Source: Streptomyces flaveus (GTDB lineage: Bacteria > Actinomycetota > Actinomycetes > Streptomycetales > Streptomycetaceae). Taken from it: a stretch of 64,000 nucleotides of DNA. The DNA lies in NCBI RefSeq assembly GCF_014647675.1, contig NZ_BMPQ01000001.1:469089-533088 (forward strand). The letters are read 5' to 3'. The notes under the pieces were generated by a model that saw nothing but the letters and a program-made list of their open reading frames with translations, ran no database searches and was not told the origin of the DNA. This document shows positions 48,133 through 57,522 of the stretch, piece by piece. The position numbers were made by a program, and so were the translations under genes. The first letter of the stretch is position 1, and every line of letters starts with the position of its first letter.

Positions 48133-49575
48133 TTACGGCCGCAGCTGGCGCTCCGCGCTGTGCTTGTCCAGCTTCCTGTCGAACTTGGCCAGCGGCTTCG
48201 CCTTCGACGGGTCCTCCTGGACCGTGGCGGAGGCGACGCCCGCCCACTTCAGGATGCGGGCCGTGGCGAGGGCCTTCTCGTCGGCGACGAGGCCGGCGAC
48301 ATTGGCGCCGTGGTTCGCCCCGGGGGCCGTGAAGATGTACGAGTCACGGGCGCCCTTGCCCAGGTGGAACGGCTCGGAGCCCCACGGGTCGTTCTCGCCG
48401 TACACGTACAGCATCTGCTTGGCGTTGTGCTTGACCCAGGTGTCGACGTCGCGCATCGCCCACGGCTGGAACTTCATGGAGATGTCGCGCGGCACGAAGT
48501 TCCGCGGCGGCTGGTAGCCGTAGCGGATCAGCCCCGACTCGATGTGCGGGAACTCGATGTCCGGCGCCCCGAGTTGCGTACCCGCCTGGTAGTAGTACGG
48601 CGTGTACTGCTCCAGGCCCTGGTCGGCGTAGGCGGAGAAGCCGACGATCGTGTCGATCGTGCTCCAGATCTCGTCGTCGGTGGCGTTCGCGGCGTCCGCC
48701 GGGATGGTGTCGCAGTCGGCGAGCAGGCTGTACTGCCAGAAGCCCCACACATAGTCGAGTACGACGGCCTCGTACGCCTTGTCCAGGCTGCCGACCGTGT
48801 TGAAGGTCAGGCCCTCCGCGTCGGCGAATTCCTTGTAGCGCTTCTCCAGCGGCTCACGGCGTACGAGCGCCTCGCGCTGCACGGCGTTCAGCTTGTCGCG
48901 GCACTCCTTGGTGCCGACGTTCGCGAAGAACCGGTCGTAGGCCGAATCCTCGTTGTTCACCACGTCGTTGGGGGCGACGTACGCGACGACGCCGTCCATG
49001 TCGCGCGGGTAGAAGCGCTCGTAGTACGTGGCGGTCATGCCGCCCTTCGAGCCGCCCGTGGAGAGCCACTTCTTGTCGTAGACCTTCTTCAGCGCCTTGA
49101 AGATACGGTGCTGGTCGCTGGCCGCCTGCCAGATGTCGAGCTTGGACCAGTCGGCCGGGTTGGGCCGGGACGGAGTGAAGAAGCGGTACTCCATCGAGAT
49201 CTGGTTGCCGTCCACGATCTGGGTCGGCTCGCTGCGGCGCGGCGTCGTCGAGACGTTGTAGCCGCTGGTGAAGAACACCGTCGGGCGGGCCGTGTCCTTG
49301 TGCAGCACCGTGATGCGCTGCTGGAAGGTGCCCTTGGACGGGTGCCGGTGGTCGATCGGCTGGGTGTAGTTGAGGACGAAGTAGCGGTAGCCGGTGTAGG
49401 GCTTCTCCTCGATCAGGCTCATGCCTGGTATCGCGAGGAGGCGGTCCTTTATGTCGGCGGTTGCCGACGGCTGTGCGGCGGTGGCCTCCGGCTGTGCGGC
49501 GGTGGCCGCGCCGGCCGTGCTCACAGTGCCTATGAGCACCACGAGCGACAGCAGCCATCTGAGCGTCTTGCGCAT
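48133..49575 (-). CDS. secreted S28/PS-10-type tripeptidyl aminopeptidase
   Basis: A 480-residue exported serine peptidase. A signal peptide (MRKTLRWLLSLVVLIGTVS) is followed by a short AAQP-type repeat. The nucleophile lies in STGGSKGGMTATYYERFYP (GxSxGG), the aspartate in YGENDPWGSEPF, and the histidine in PGANHGANV. This matches the Streptomyces S28/prolyl-aminopeptidase-like family that removes tripeptides from protein N-termini outside the cell. ATG 49575 has GGGGAG upstream. Confidence 0.9.
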   Translation of the reverse strand: MRKTLRWLLSLVVLIGTVSTAGAATAAQPEATAAQPSATADIKDRLLAIPGMSLIEEKPYTGYRYFVLNYTQPIDHRHPSKGTFQQRITVLHKDTARPTVFFTSGYNVSTTPRRSEPTQIVDGNQISMEYRFFTPSRPNPADWSKLDIWQAASDQHRIFKALKKVYDKKWLSTGGSKGGMTATYYERFYPRDMDGVVAYVAPNDVVNNEDSAYDRFFANVGTKECRDKLNAVQREALVRREPLEKRYKEFADAEGLTFNTVGSLDKAYEAVVLDYVWGFWQYSLLADCDTIPADAANATDDEIWSTIDTIVGFSAYADQGLEQYTPYYYQAGTQLGAPDIEFPHIESGLIRYGYQPPRNFVPRDISMKFQPWAMRDVDTWVKHNAKQMLYVYGENDPWGSEPFHLGKGARDSYIFTAPGANHGANVAGLVADEKALATARILKWAGVASATVQEDPSKAKPLAKFDRKLDKHSAERQLRP

Positions 49576-49692
49576 GCACACTCCCCTGGAAAAACACAGA
49601 TGTCCGCCGGAACCTAGCGGAGCAACTCCGTTGAGGCCAGGGGATGTTGGGGGCATACCGGACAGTTCTGAGCTGCGGGTCCGTTGTGGCTT

Positions 49693-49753
49693 GTCGCGCA
49701 GTTCCCCGCGCCCCTAAAAAGGGGCCTGCGGCCCCCTTTTTAGGGGCGCGGGG
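49693..49753 (-). terminator. dispersed repeat copy forming a long hairpin
   Basis: The repeat core GTCGCGCAGTTCCCCGCGCC at 49693-49712 runs into CCCCTAAAAAGGGGC. This pairs with GCCCCTTTTTAGGGG-like sequence at 49731-49753 (arms of about 22 bases, one extra C). It starts one base past the stop of the minus-strand gene at 49754 and should terminate it. Confidence 0.85.
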
Positions 49754-50140
49754 TTACAGGCGGATCCAGCCCGAGCTCGCCGAGTCCGAGCCAACTGTTC
49801 CCTTTATCAGTACTCGGCGGTGGCCGGCGTGGACCGTTACCGGGCCTGCGTGGTGTTTGAAGAGGCCTTTGTTCACGGCTGGTCGGGCTCGCCATGCTCG
49901 TACGCTCACGGACATGTAGGTGCGGGTGCCCTGCCTCTCGCGGAGGGTCACCGCGCAGACGTAGCCGCGCTTCTTGTAGATCTGGACGGATCCGGTGGAG
50001 AAGGGCAGCGTGCGGACCTTGCGGCCGGAGCAGAGTGCCGCCGCCTCCGCGGTGCCCGTGCCCGCGAGTGACAGCAGTCCGGAAGCGGTCAGTACAGCCA
50101 CACCGAGCGCCATATGACGGCGTATCGCGCTCTTGTCCAC
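49754..50140 (-). CDS. small secreted protein
   Basis: A 128-residue exported protein with a signal peptide (MALGVAVLTASGLLSLAGTG, cleavage near AEA). The mature part has two cysteines (ALCSGRKV and YVCAVTLRERQG) and a basic, beta-rich sequence ending WIRL. No family is recognised. GTG 50140 has GGGAGG 8 bases upstream. It ends at a strong terminator and precedes the ABC exporter gene end. Confidence 0.75.
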   Translation of the reverse strand: MDKSAIRRHMALGVAVLTASGLLSLAGTGTAEAAALCSGRKVRTLPFSTGSVQIYKKRGYVCAVTLRERQGTRTYMSVSVRAWRARPAVNKGLFKHHAGPVTVHAGHRRVLIKGTVGSDSASSGWIRL

Positions 50141-50233
50141 TGTTGTTCCCTCCCGCAGCAATCGGCGTACTCCGTCTACGGACGCATGACGTAGGCCGTC
50201 TGGTTGCCTGGTGGAAGGGAAGTCGGGCAAAGA

Positions 50234-53200
50234 CTAGGCAATCGGGGCGGTGACCGGCTCCCCGAGGAACATCTGCCACAACTCCGCGTACCGCCCGCCC
50301 CGTTCGAGCAGCTCCTCGTGCGTGCCGTCCTCCGCCACCCGGCCGTGGTCCATGACCACGACCCGGTCCGCACGGGCCGCCGTGGTGAGGCGGTGGGCGA
50401 CCACCAGTGTGGTGCGGCGGCCCGCGATGCGGTCGGTGGCCTGGTTGACCTGGGCCTCGGTGGCCAGGTCGAGCGCGGCGGTGGCCTCGTCGAGCAGGAG
50501 GATGTCCGGGTCGACGAGTTCGGCTCGGGCGAGGGCGATCAACTGGCGTTGCCCGGCGGAGAGGTTGCGGCCGCGTTCGGCGACCTCGTGGAGGTAGCCG
50601 CCGTCGAGCGTGGCGATCATGTCGTGCGCGCCGACCGCGCGAGCGGCGGCCTCCACCTCGGCGTCGGTGGCGTCGGGGCGGCCGTAGGCGATGGCGTCCC
50701 GGACCGTGCCCTGGAAGAGGTACGCCTCCTGGGGGACGACCCCGAGACGGTGCCGGTACGAGGTGAGGTCCAGCGCACGCAGATCCGTGCCGTCGACGGT
50801 CACCCGCCCGCCCGTCGGGTCGTAGAACCGGGCGACCAGCTTGACCAGCGTCGACTTACCCGCGCCCGTCTCGCCGACGAAGGCCACGGTCTGTCCGGCG
50901 GGGATGTGCAACTTCACGCCGCTCAGGGCCTCTTCGTCGTCCTTGTACGCGAAGTCGACGTCCTCGAAGGCGATCTCCCCCCGCAGTGACGGGACTTCGA
51001 GTGCCTTGTCGGCGGCCTTGGTGGAGGTCGGCTCCTGGAGCAGTTCCTGGACGCGGCCCAGCGAGACGCTCGCCTGCTGGTAGCCGTCGAAGACCTGCGA
51101 GAGCTGCTGCACGGGCGCGAAGAACAGGTCGATGTACAGCAGATACGCGACCAGCGCACCGGTGGTGAGCGTCCCCGCGTCGATCCGCCCCGCGCCCACG
51201 ATGATCACCGCGGCCGCCGCGACCGACGACAGGAACTGCACGAAGGGGAAGTACACCGAGATCAGCCACTGCCCCCGGATCCGCGCCTTGCGATAGCTGT
51301 CGCTGCCCTCCGCGAACCGCCGCCGGCCACCCCGCTCGCGGCGGAACGCCTGCACGATCCGCAGCCCGGCCACCGACTCCTGAAGGTCCGCGTTCACCAC
51401 GGAGACGCGCTCACGGGCGAGTTCGTACGCCTTCACACTCGCCCGGCGGAAGAAGACCGTGGCGATGATCAGCGGCGGCAGCGTCGCGAAGACGACGAGC
51501 GCGAGCTCCACGTCGATCACGAGCAGCGCGGCCATGATGCCGAAGAAGGTGACGACCGAGACGAAGGCGGTGACGAGTCCCGTCTGCAGGAACGTCGACA
51601 GGGCGTCCACGTCGGTCGTCATCCGGGTCATGATCCGGCCCGTCAACTCCCGCTCGTAGTAGTCGAGTCCGAGCCGCTGGAGCTGCGCGAAGATCTTCAG
51701 CCGGAGCGCGTACAGGACCCTCTCGCCCGTACGTCCCGTCATACGGATCTCACCGGTCTGTGCCACCCACTGGACGACCACGGTGAGCAGGGCCAGCAGG
51801 GACGCCGTCCACACCGCGCCCTCGGCGACCTTGCTGACACCGTCGTCGATTCCGTTCCGGATCATCACCGGCAGCAGCAGGCCCATGCCCGCGTCGACGG
51901 CGACGAGGCCGAGGCTGACGAGGAGGGGGAGCCCGAAGCCCCGCAACAGTCTGCGGAGCCCGTACGACTCCTCCGGGGTGACTGCCCGCGCCTCGTCGAT
52001 ACCGGGCTTGTCGTCCGCCGGGGGCAACGCCTCGACCTGGGCGAGGAGTTCGGGTGTCGCCGGCATCCCGTCCATGGCCGCGTCCCGGGGCTCACGGTCC
52101 CCGGTCCACAGCTTGGGCGTGATCCCGCGCTCGGCGTCGAACTCGGCGTCCAGTTCGTCCCGTACGGACGTGTCCTCGACCGGGCAGGCGGGCTGTGCGT
52201 GACCTGGCGAGACGCCGCCCAGCTCGTCCGGGTCGGTGAGCAGCTGCCGGTACAGCGGCGAGCGCTGCTGAAGCTCCTCGTGCGTACCGATGTCGGCGAG
52301 CCGTCCGCCGTCGAGGACGGCGATGCGGTCGGCGAGGTTGAGCGTGGAGCGGCGGTGGGCGATGAGGAGGGTCGTACGACCCTCCATCACGTGCTTCAGG
52401 GCCTCGTGGATCTCGTGCTCGACGCGGGCGTCCACGGCCGAGGTCGCGTCGTCGAGGACCAGCAGGCGCGGATCGGTGAGGATCGCACGGGCCAGGGCGA
52501 CGCGCTGGCGCTGCCCGCCCGAGAGCGTCAGGCCCTGCTCGCCGACCTTGGTGTCGTACCCGTCCGGCAGCTCGGCGATGAACCGGTCCGCCTGCGCGGC
52601 CCGCGCGGCGGTCTCGATCTCCTCCTGGGTGGCGTCGGGGCGGCCGTACGCGATGTTGGCGCGCACGGTGTCCGAGAAGAGGAAGGAGTCCTCGGGGACG
52701 AGCCCGATCGCGGCGCGCAGCGATTCGAGCGTGAGCTCGCGCACGTCGTGGCCGCCGACGAGGACGGCGCCGCGTGTGACGTCGTAGAAGCGCGGAAGGA
52801 GGAGGGACACCGTCGACTTGCCGGACCCGGAGGAGCCGACCACGGCGAGCGTCTCGCCCGGGCGGATCTCGAAGCTGAGCCCGTCGAGAACGGGTTGCGA
52901 GGCGTCTTCGTACCCGAAGGCCACGTCGTCGAACTCGACGGTCGCGGGCGCGTCGGCCGGCAGCGGCTTCGTACCGTCCTCGATGGCCGGCTCGATGTCG
53001 ATCAGCTCGAGGACGCGCTCGGCACCGGCACGGGCCTGCTGCCCGACGGTCAGCACCATGGCGAGCATGCGGACCGGTCCGACGAGCTGGGCGAGATACG
53101 TCGAGAAGGCGACGAACGTACCGAGCGTGATGTGCCCGCGTACGGCGAGCCAGCCGCCGAAGGCGAGCATCGCGACCTGCCCGAGCGCGGGCACGGCCTG

Positions 53201-53956
53201 CAGTGCGGGTGTGTACCGGGAGTTCAGCTTGATGGTCCGCAGCCGCCCCGCGAAGAGCCGCCGCCCGACCTCCCGCAGCTTCCCGGTCTCCTGGTCCTCC
53301 TGCCCGAACCCCTTCACCACGCGTACGCCGCTGACGGCGCCGTCGACGACTCCCGCGACGGCGGCGGCCTGACCCTGCGCGTACCAGGTGGCGGGGTGCA
53401 GCCGGGTGCTGCTGCGCTTGGCGATGAACCACAGGGCGGGGGCGACGGCCAGCGCGACGCCGGTGAGCGGAAGGGACAGCGAGGCCATGATCCCGAGGGA
53501 GATCAGGAACAGCAGCACGTTCCCGATGGTCATCGGGAGCATGAACAGCAGGCTCTGGATCAGCTGGAGGTCACTGGTCGCCCGGCCCACGACCTGACCG
53601 GTCGACAGCTCGTCCTGCCGCCGCCCGTCGAGCCCGGTGATCGCCTTGTACATGTCGGTGCGCAGGTCGTGCTGGACGTCGAGGGCGAGTCGGCCGCCGT
53701 AGTAGCGCCGGATGTACGTGAAGACGTAGACGAGGAGGGCCGCCCCGATGAGGGCGCCTGCCCAAGGGGCCATGTCCCGGCTCTTGTCCCCGATGACGTC
53801 ATCGATGATCACCTTGGTGACGAGCGGGACCAGCGCCATGACCGCCATGCCGGCGAGCGAGGAACCGAGCGCGAGCACGACGTCCTTCGGATACCGCCAC
53901 GCGTATCCGGCGAGCCGCCGTGCCCAGCCGCTCGACTCCCCCTGTTGCACTGCCAC
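50234..53956 (-). CDS. double (fused) ABC exporter
   Basis: A 1240-residue fusion of two half-transporters, each with six membrane helices and an ATPase. Walker A sites lie near residues 373 (GSSGSGKST) and 1025 (GETGAGKST). Signature motifs are LSGGQRQRVALARAIL in the first half and LSAGQRQLIALARAEL in the second, and Walker B motifs are LLVLDDATSAVD and ILLLDEATAALD. A Pro/Asp-rich linker joins the halves near residues 590-660. GTG 53956 has GGGAGG 7 bases upstream. It is probably a multidrug or lipid exporter; the substrate is unknown. Confidence 0.93.
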   Translation of the reverse strand: MAVQQGESSGWARRLAGYAWRYPKDVVLALGSSLAGMAVMALVPLVTKVIIDDVIGDKSRDMAPWAGALIGAALLVYVFTYIRRYYGGRLALDVQHDLRTDMYKAITGLDGRRQDELSTGQVVGRATSDLQLIQSLLFMLPMTIGNVLLFLISLGIMASLSLPLTGVALAVAPALWFIAKRSSTRLHPATWYAQGQAAAVAGVVDGAVSGVRVVKGFGQEDQETGKLREVGRRLFAGRLRTIKLNSRYTPALQAVPALGQVAMLAFGGWLAVRGHITLGTFVAFSTYLAQLVGPVRMLAMVLTVGQQARAGAERVLELIDIEPAIEDGTKPLPADAPATVEFDDVAFGYEDASQPVLDGLSFEIRPGETLAVVGSSGSGKSTVSLLLPRFYDVTRGAVLVGGHDVRELTLESLRAAIGLVPEDSFLFSDTVRANIAYGRPDATQEEIETAARAAQADRFIAELPDGYDTKVGEQGLTLSGGQRQRVALARAILTDPRLLVLDDATSAVDARVEHEIHEALKHVMEGRTTLLIAHRRSTLNLADRIAVLDGGRLADIGTHEELQQRSPLYRQLLTDPDELGGVSPGHAQPACPVEDTSVRDELDAEFDAERGITPKLWTGDREPRDAAMDGMPATPELLAQVEALPPADDKPGIDEARAVTPEESYGLRRLLRGFGLPLLVSLGLVAVDAGMGLLLPVMIRNGIDDGVSKVAEGAVWTASLLALLTVVVQWVAQTGEIRMTGRTGERVLYALRLKIFAQLQRLGLDYYERELTGRIMTRMTTDVDALSTFLQTGLVTAFVSVVTFFGIMAALLVIDVELALVVFATLPPLIIATVFFRRASVKAYELARERVSVVNADLQESVAGLRIVQAFRRERGGRRRFAEGSDSYRKARIRGQWLISVYFPFVQFLSSVAAAAVIIVGAGRIDAGTLTTGALVAYLLYIDLFFAPVQQLSQVFDGYQQASVSLGRVQELLQEPTSTKAADKALEVPSLRGEIAFEDVDFAYKDDEEALSGVKLHIPAGQTVAFVGETGAGKSTLVKLVARFYDPTGGRVTVDGTDLRALDLTSYRHRLGVVPQEAYLFQGTVRDAIAYGRPDATDAEVEAAARAVGAHDMIATLDGGYLHEVAERGRNLSAGQRQLIALARAELVDPDILLLDEATAALDLATEAQVNQATDRIAGRRTTLVVAHRLTTAARADRVVVMDHGRVAEDGTHEELLERGGRYAELWQMFLGEPVTAPIA

Positions 53957-54060
53957 GCCGGTGCCTCCCGTAGATCCTTGTCCGCCGGAAGGCACCAACG
54001 CGATCGGAACCGGATTTCATCCCTCCGCAATATTCGGAGCAATAGTCGGAGGCGAAATGG

Positions 54061-55119
54061 TCAGAGGCGTACGCGCAGGAAGTAGAAGCGGGTGGTCTGG
54101 ACGGCGTTCTGGTTGTCGTCGCTGGCCAGGAGGACCTTGAGACGGCCGTGGCGGTGGCCGGTGACGGTCATGGCCTCGATGTTGTCGAGGAGGGGGTTGG
54201 GCTGGGGCTGCTTGGCGGTGGCGCCGAGGGTGGGGCAGTTCACGAGGTCGGCGAGGAGGGTTTTCCTGACCAGGCGTACCTCGTTCTGACCGGTCAGGTT
54301 CTCGACGCCGCTCGTGTCCATGGCGCGGCGGAGGTCGGCGGCGTAGAGGCGAACCGTGTTGCCGACGCCCGGCGTGAAGCCGCGTTCCAGGACGAGGAGG
54401 CGGCCGTCGGGGGTCGCGGCGGTCTCGACGACACCGAGGCCGGTGTCCGTGCGGTAGCCGTACTGGGCCGCGAGGCGGAAGTCCTTCGAGCCGTGGCGGT
54501 GCCAGGTCTGGAAGCGGACGATGCCCGGGGTGTCACCGGACAGGGAACCCTCCATGCCGGCCAGCAGGGTGTGGCCGCCGGGGAAGAGGGTCAGGGCCTC
54601 GAAGGTCTGGTTGGCGGCGGCACGCCCGGCGGGGGCGACGCGCAGGTACTCCGGCACGGGGAGGCGGGTGAGGATCGCGCCGTCCCGCCCGTACCGGCGA
54701 ACGGTCGGCTCTCCCTCGGACGACACGAGCCGCGTACCGTCCCGCTCGACGACCAGCCCCTCGGAGTCGAGCGCGGCCTTGTTCTCGTCCGCAAGCGCGA
54801 CGACGGAGCGGGGCTGGAACGTCTTCGGGTCCAGGGTGAAGAGGGACGACCGGTCGGAGAGGGCGGCGAGCTTGCCGTTCCGGTCGACGGCGAGCGCGGA
54901 GAAGTTGCCGACGTAGGTGCCTTCGTACGTCGTCTTGTCGAGGACGTCGGAAAACCCGTCGATGGAGACGGAGGGCGAACAGGCGTTCCGAGGTGGGGTT
55001 CCCGCCGCGGTTGCGGCTGCGGCGGCTGGGGCTCCGGCCGCGGCGGGTCCGGCGGCGGTCAGGCAGGTGGCCGCGGTCAGGCCGGCGGTGAGGGTCGCGA
55101 GTACGGATCTCAAGCGCAT
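54061..55119 (-). CDS. secreted phytase-like esterase
   Basis: A 352-residue exported protein of the group annotated as esterase-like activity of phytase family. The signal peptide (VLATLTAGLTAATCLTAAGP) is followed by a low-complexity Ala-rich stretch. The beta-propeller core includes FSALAVDRNGKLAALSDRSS, ALDSEGLVVERDGTRLVSSE and NIEAMTVTGHRHG. No simple catalytic triad is visible; related proteins are assigned by fold. ATG 55119 was chosen because it begins the signal peptide. Divergent from the phosphotransferase gene. Confidence 0.82.
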   Translation of the reverse strand: MRLRSVLATLTAGLTAATCLTAAGPAAAGAPAAAAATAAGTPPRNACSPSVSIDGFSDVLDKTTYEGTYVGNFSALAVDRNGKLAALSDRSSLFTLDPKTFQPRSVVALADENKAALDSEGLVVERDGTRLVSSEGEPTVRRYGRDGAILTRLPVPEYLRVAPAGRAAANQTFEALTLFPGGHTLLAGMEGSLSGDTPGIVRFQTWHRHGSKDFRLAAQYGYRTDTGLGVVETAATPDGRLLVLERGFTPGVGNTVRLYAADLRRAMDTSGVENLTGQNEVRLVRKTLLADLVNCPTLGATAKQPQPNPLLDNIEAMTVTGHRHGRLKVLLASDDNQNAVQTTRFYFLRVRL

Positions 55120-55156
55120 GCGATCACCGTAGGCACGGGTGGTTGAGGGGTAGGCA

Positions 55157-55252
55157 GAAAAAGCGTGAACAGTTCTCCCTGCTGCGTTCAGACGCCGCTC
55201 GTTTGAGCAGCCAAAGGGCATTGCGTCCCTCCGTGTTCACGCTTTTCGCACC
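55157..55252 (+). repeat. 96-bp repeat with inverted ends, copy 1
   Basis: It starts GAAAAAGCGTGAACA and ends TGTTCACGCTTTTCGCACC, so its ends are inverted repeats of about 13 bases. The inside carries GTTCAGACGCCGCTCGTTTG. The same element, about 75% alike, recurs at 57763-57858 in the same orientation. Each copy lies about 90 bases or less upstream of a plus-strand gene. It is not a gene by codon pattern. It could be a MITE, a terminator-like structure, or a regulatory RNA or operator. Confidence 0.75.
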
Positions 55253-55346
55253 CTGGTCACCCACACTCGGGCCCACACGGAAACTCCCGTACACCGCAAC
55301 TCCCGTAAGGTGCACGGGCCGTAGCGACGGAGAGGCGGTCCGGAAT

Positions 55347-56330
55347 ATGGCACCGGGGACAGCGACACGGGATCAACTGGCAGGCGCGGCGCGGGCGGCT
55401 CTGGGAGCCGGGCGGCGGTTGGAGGGAGCCGAACGGGTCGCGGGTGGCAGCAAGAAGGGCGTGTACCGCCTGACGATGGACGACGCGACAACGGCGATCG
55501 CCTATGTGTGGGACGACACCGAGAACTACTGGCCGTCGGCCGAGGGCGACGACGACCTCACCGATCCGTTCTCGCCCGGCCTCGGCCTCGACCTGTTCGA
55601 GGCCGCCCACGCACGGCTGGACGGGCTCGGCGTCCGCGTACCGGCGATACGCCTCCTCGACCGCGACGGTACGCACCACCCGGCCGACCTGGCGATCGTC
55701 GAGGACGTCCCCGGAGAGAACCTGGAGAAACTCCTCGCACGCGACCCGCGCACGGCCGCCCCGGTCATGGCCCGCCTCGCAGAGGCGCTGGAGGCGATGC
55801 GGCACCACCGGGCACCGACGTACGGCAAGGTGGCCGTGGTCGACGCCGGCGGAACCTCGCGCGGAACGTCATGCGAGGAAGTCATCCTCGAGCGCGCGCT
55901 ACGGGACCTCACCGAAGCAGCCTCCCGCGACCCGAGAATCGCGACGGCCCGCGACCGGCTGGAGGAGCGGCTGCACGTGCTGGCCGAGCAGGTGCAGCCG
56001 CGCACGCAGTACTCGGTCGTGCACGGCGAACTGGGCCCGGACCACGTACAGGTGGACGCGGACGGCAACCCCGTACTGATCGACATCGAGGGCTTGATGT
56101 ACTTCGACGTCGAGTGGGAGCACGTCTTCCTCCGCATCCGCCTGAACGACGAGTACGGCCCCCTGGCAGTGTCCGGCCTGGACGAGAACCGACTCGCCCT
56201 CTACACACTCGCGCAACGCCTCTCACTCACAGCGGGCCCACTACGACTCCTCGACGGCGACTTCCCCGACCGCACCTTCATGAAGAACATCGCCGAGCAC
56301 AACCTGAAGGAGGCGCTGGCATTGGTCTAG
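55347..56330 (+). CDS. atypical APH-family phosphotransferase
   Basis: A 327-residue protein of the aminoglycoside-phosphotransferase/choline-kinase fold. The catalytic loop reads HGELGPDHV with H226, so the usual catalytic aspartate (HGD) is glutamate (E228) and the usual Asn at the eighth place is His233. The metal aspartate D246 is present in LIDIEGLMYFD. The pattern may be a family feature rather than decay, because the flanks are well kept (YFDVEWEHVFLRI). ATG 55347 is the best start. Its substrate is unknown. Confidence 0.8.
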   Translation: MAPGTATRDQLAGAARAALGAGRRLEGAERVAGGSKKGVYRLTMDDATTAIAYVWDDTENYWPSAEGDDDLTDPFSPGLGLDLFEAAHARLDGLGVRVPAIRLLDRDGTHHPADLAIVEDVPGENLEKLLARDPRTAAPVMARLAEALEAMRHHRAPTYGKVAVVDAGGTSRGTSCEEVILERALRDLTEAASRDPRIATARDRLEERLHVLAEQVQPRTQYSVVHGELGPDHVQVDADGNPVLIDIEGLMYFDVEWEHVFLRIRLNDEYGPLAVSGLDENRLALYTLAQRLSLTAGPLRLLDGDFPDRTFMKNIAEHNLKEALALV

Positions 56331-56611
56331 GTCTCGGGAAGGCGGGCGCCGCGGCTCTCTGCGATGCGGTGTACGTCGGTCAGGGCCTCGGTCATTCGCG
56401 CGAGCAGGAAGCGGAGTTGTGCCGGTGTGGCTCGGTGGTCGGTGAGCATGTCGGCCGCGTGGTCGAGGAGGTCGTCGGCCATTGCCAGTTGGATGGTCTC
56501 GATGCTGTCCGCCACCCGGGAGAGGTAGCCGGTCCCGTCGGTCAGGAGATAGCAGCGTTTGCCCTCCGGGCCCGCCCAGGGGAGCAGTCGCGCCTCGTTG
56601 GTCCCATCCAT
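56327..56611 (-). CDS. conserved small protein of unknown function
   Basis: A 94-residue, helix-rich acidic protein (DSIETIQLAMADDLLDHAAD, then HRATPAQLRFLLARMTEAL). It has no signal, cysteine or known motif. It is divergent from an XRE/DUF397 pair, and small partners of this kind are commonly found next to such pairs in Streptomyces. Its stop overlaps the convergent phosphotransferase stop by 4 bases. Confidence 0.7.
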   Translation of the reverse strand: MDGTNEARLLPWAGPEGKRCYLLTDGTGYLSRVADSIETIQLAMADDLLDHAADMLTDHRATPAQLRFLLARMTEALTDVHRIAESRGARLPET

Positions 56612-56727
56612 CAGTGAACTCCATTGGTTTCGTTGCGTAGTGATGCACTCACAGAGTGAGATGGGGCGGGCTAGGCTCGCCAGAGGATGGCTGGTGACGA
56701 GGCGTTTGTCGCAAGGGAGTTGACGAG

Positions 56728-57522
56728 GTGGGCAGCATCTACGGCGACTGGCTCAGGGAACAGCGCGAGGCGGCCGGGCTGACGCAGCAGGAACTGGCGG
56801 ACTTGGCGTTCATGACCCGTTCGCACATCGCGCATATCGAAGCTGGGCGGCGCGTGCCTTCGAAGGAGGACGCGAGGCGCCTGGACAGAGCGCTGGGCAC
56901 GGGAAACGTACTGAGCAGCTTTCTGCCGCAGCAGGACGGCACGATTGCCGACTACTTCGAAGCGGCACGCCAACTCGAACAACAGGCAACGGTCATCCGC
57001 GAGTTCGCGCTGAGCTTCTTCCCCGGCATCCTTCAGACGGAGAGGTACGCGCGTGCGGTGCTGGGCACGACGTTCCCTCCCAGGAGTCCCGAGGAGCGTG
57101 ACAGGCACGTTGTCACACGGCTTGAGCGCGCGAAGGTCCTCGACGATCCGGTGACGCCCGTGGTGTGGACGCTGCTGGACGAGGCAGTGCTACGTCGCCC
57201 GGTCGGCGGCCAGGACGTCATGGCTGAGCAGATCATGCACATCGTCCACCTCGTGGAGAGCGAGCGGGTACGTGCTCACGTTCTGCCGTTCGGCCTGGGC
57301 GTTCATCCGCTGATGCAGAGCATGCTGTCGCTGTGGTGGTTCGAGGACCAACCTCCTGCCGCGTACAGCGAGGCCATGTCCATCGGCAGAGTGCACGATT
57401 CGCCGGCCGTGGTCCATCGGCTCCAGGCCGTCTACGATCTCGGACTGGGCGACGCACTACCGCAGATGGAGTCTGTTGCCCTCCTGAGGGCGATTGCGAA
57501 GGAATACGGACACCATGACTGA
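56728..57522 (+). CDS. XRE-family regulator with DUF5753 (WhiJ-like)
   Basis: A 264-residue protein: an N-terminal helix-turn-helix (GLTQQELADLAFMTRSHIAH, residues about 18-40) followed by the DUF5753 domain (FALSFFPGILQTERYARAVL, then VWTLLDEAVLRRPVGG and LSLWWFEDQPPAAYSE). WhiJ-type proteins act with a small DUF397 protein to control development or antibiotic production. GTG 56728 has GGGAG upstream, and the DUF397 gene starts inside its last codons. Confidence 0.9.
   Translation: MGSIYGDWLREQREAAGLTQQELADLAFMTRSHIAHIEAGRRVPSKEDARRLDRALGTGNVLSSFLPQQDGTIADYFEAARQLEQQATVIREFALSFFPGILQTERYARAVLGTTFPPRSPEERDRHVVTRLERAKVLDDPVTPVVWTLLDEAVLRRPVGGQDVMAEQIMHIVHLVESERVRAHVLPFGLGVHPLMQSMLSLWWFEDQPPAAYSEAMSIGRVHDSPAVVHRLQAVYDLGLGDALPQMESVALLRAIAKEYGHHD

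Noticed and set aside
54061..55146. 332-codon plus-strand frame over the phytase-like gene
   Set aside because: It mirrors the signal-peptide-bearing minus-strand gene and shows the typical Val/Gly/Glu/Arg shadow composition.
55124..55315. 63-codon minus-strand peptide spanning 96-bp repeat copy 1, with a similar peptide across copy 2
   Set aside because: The two peptides look alike (GAKSVNT..., LKRA), but the base differences between copies change residues freely, so the likeness comes from the DNA element. Kept as a repeat, not a gene.
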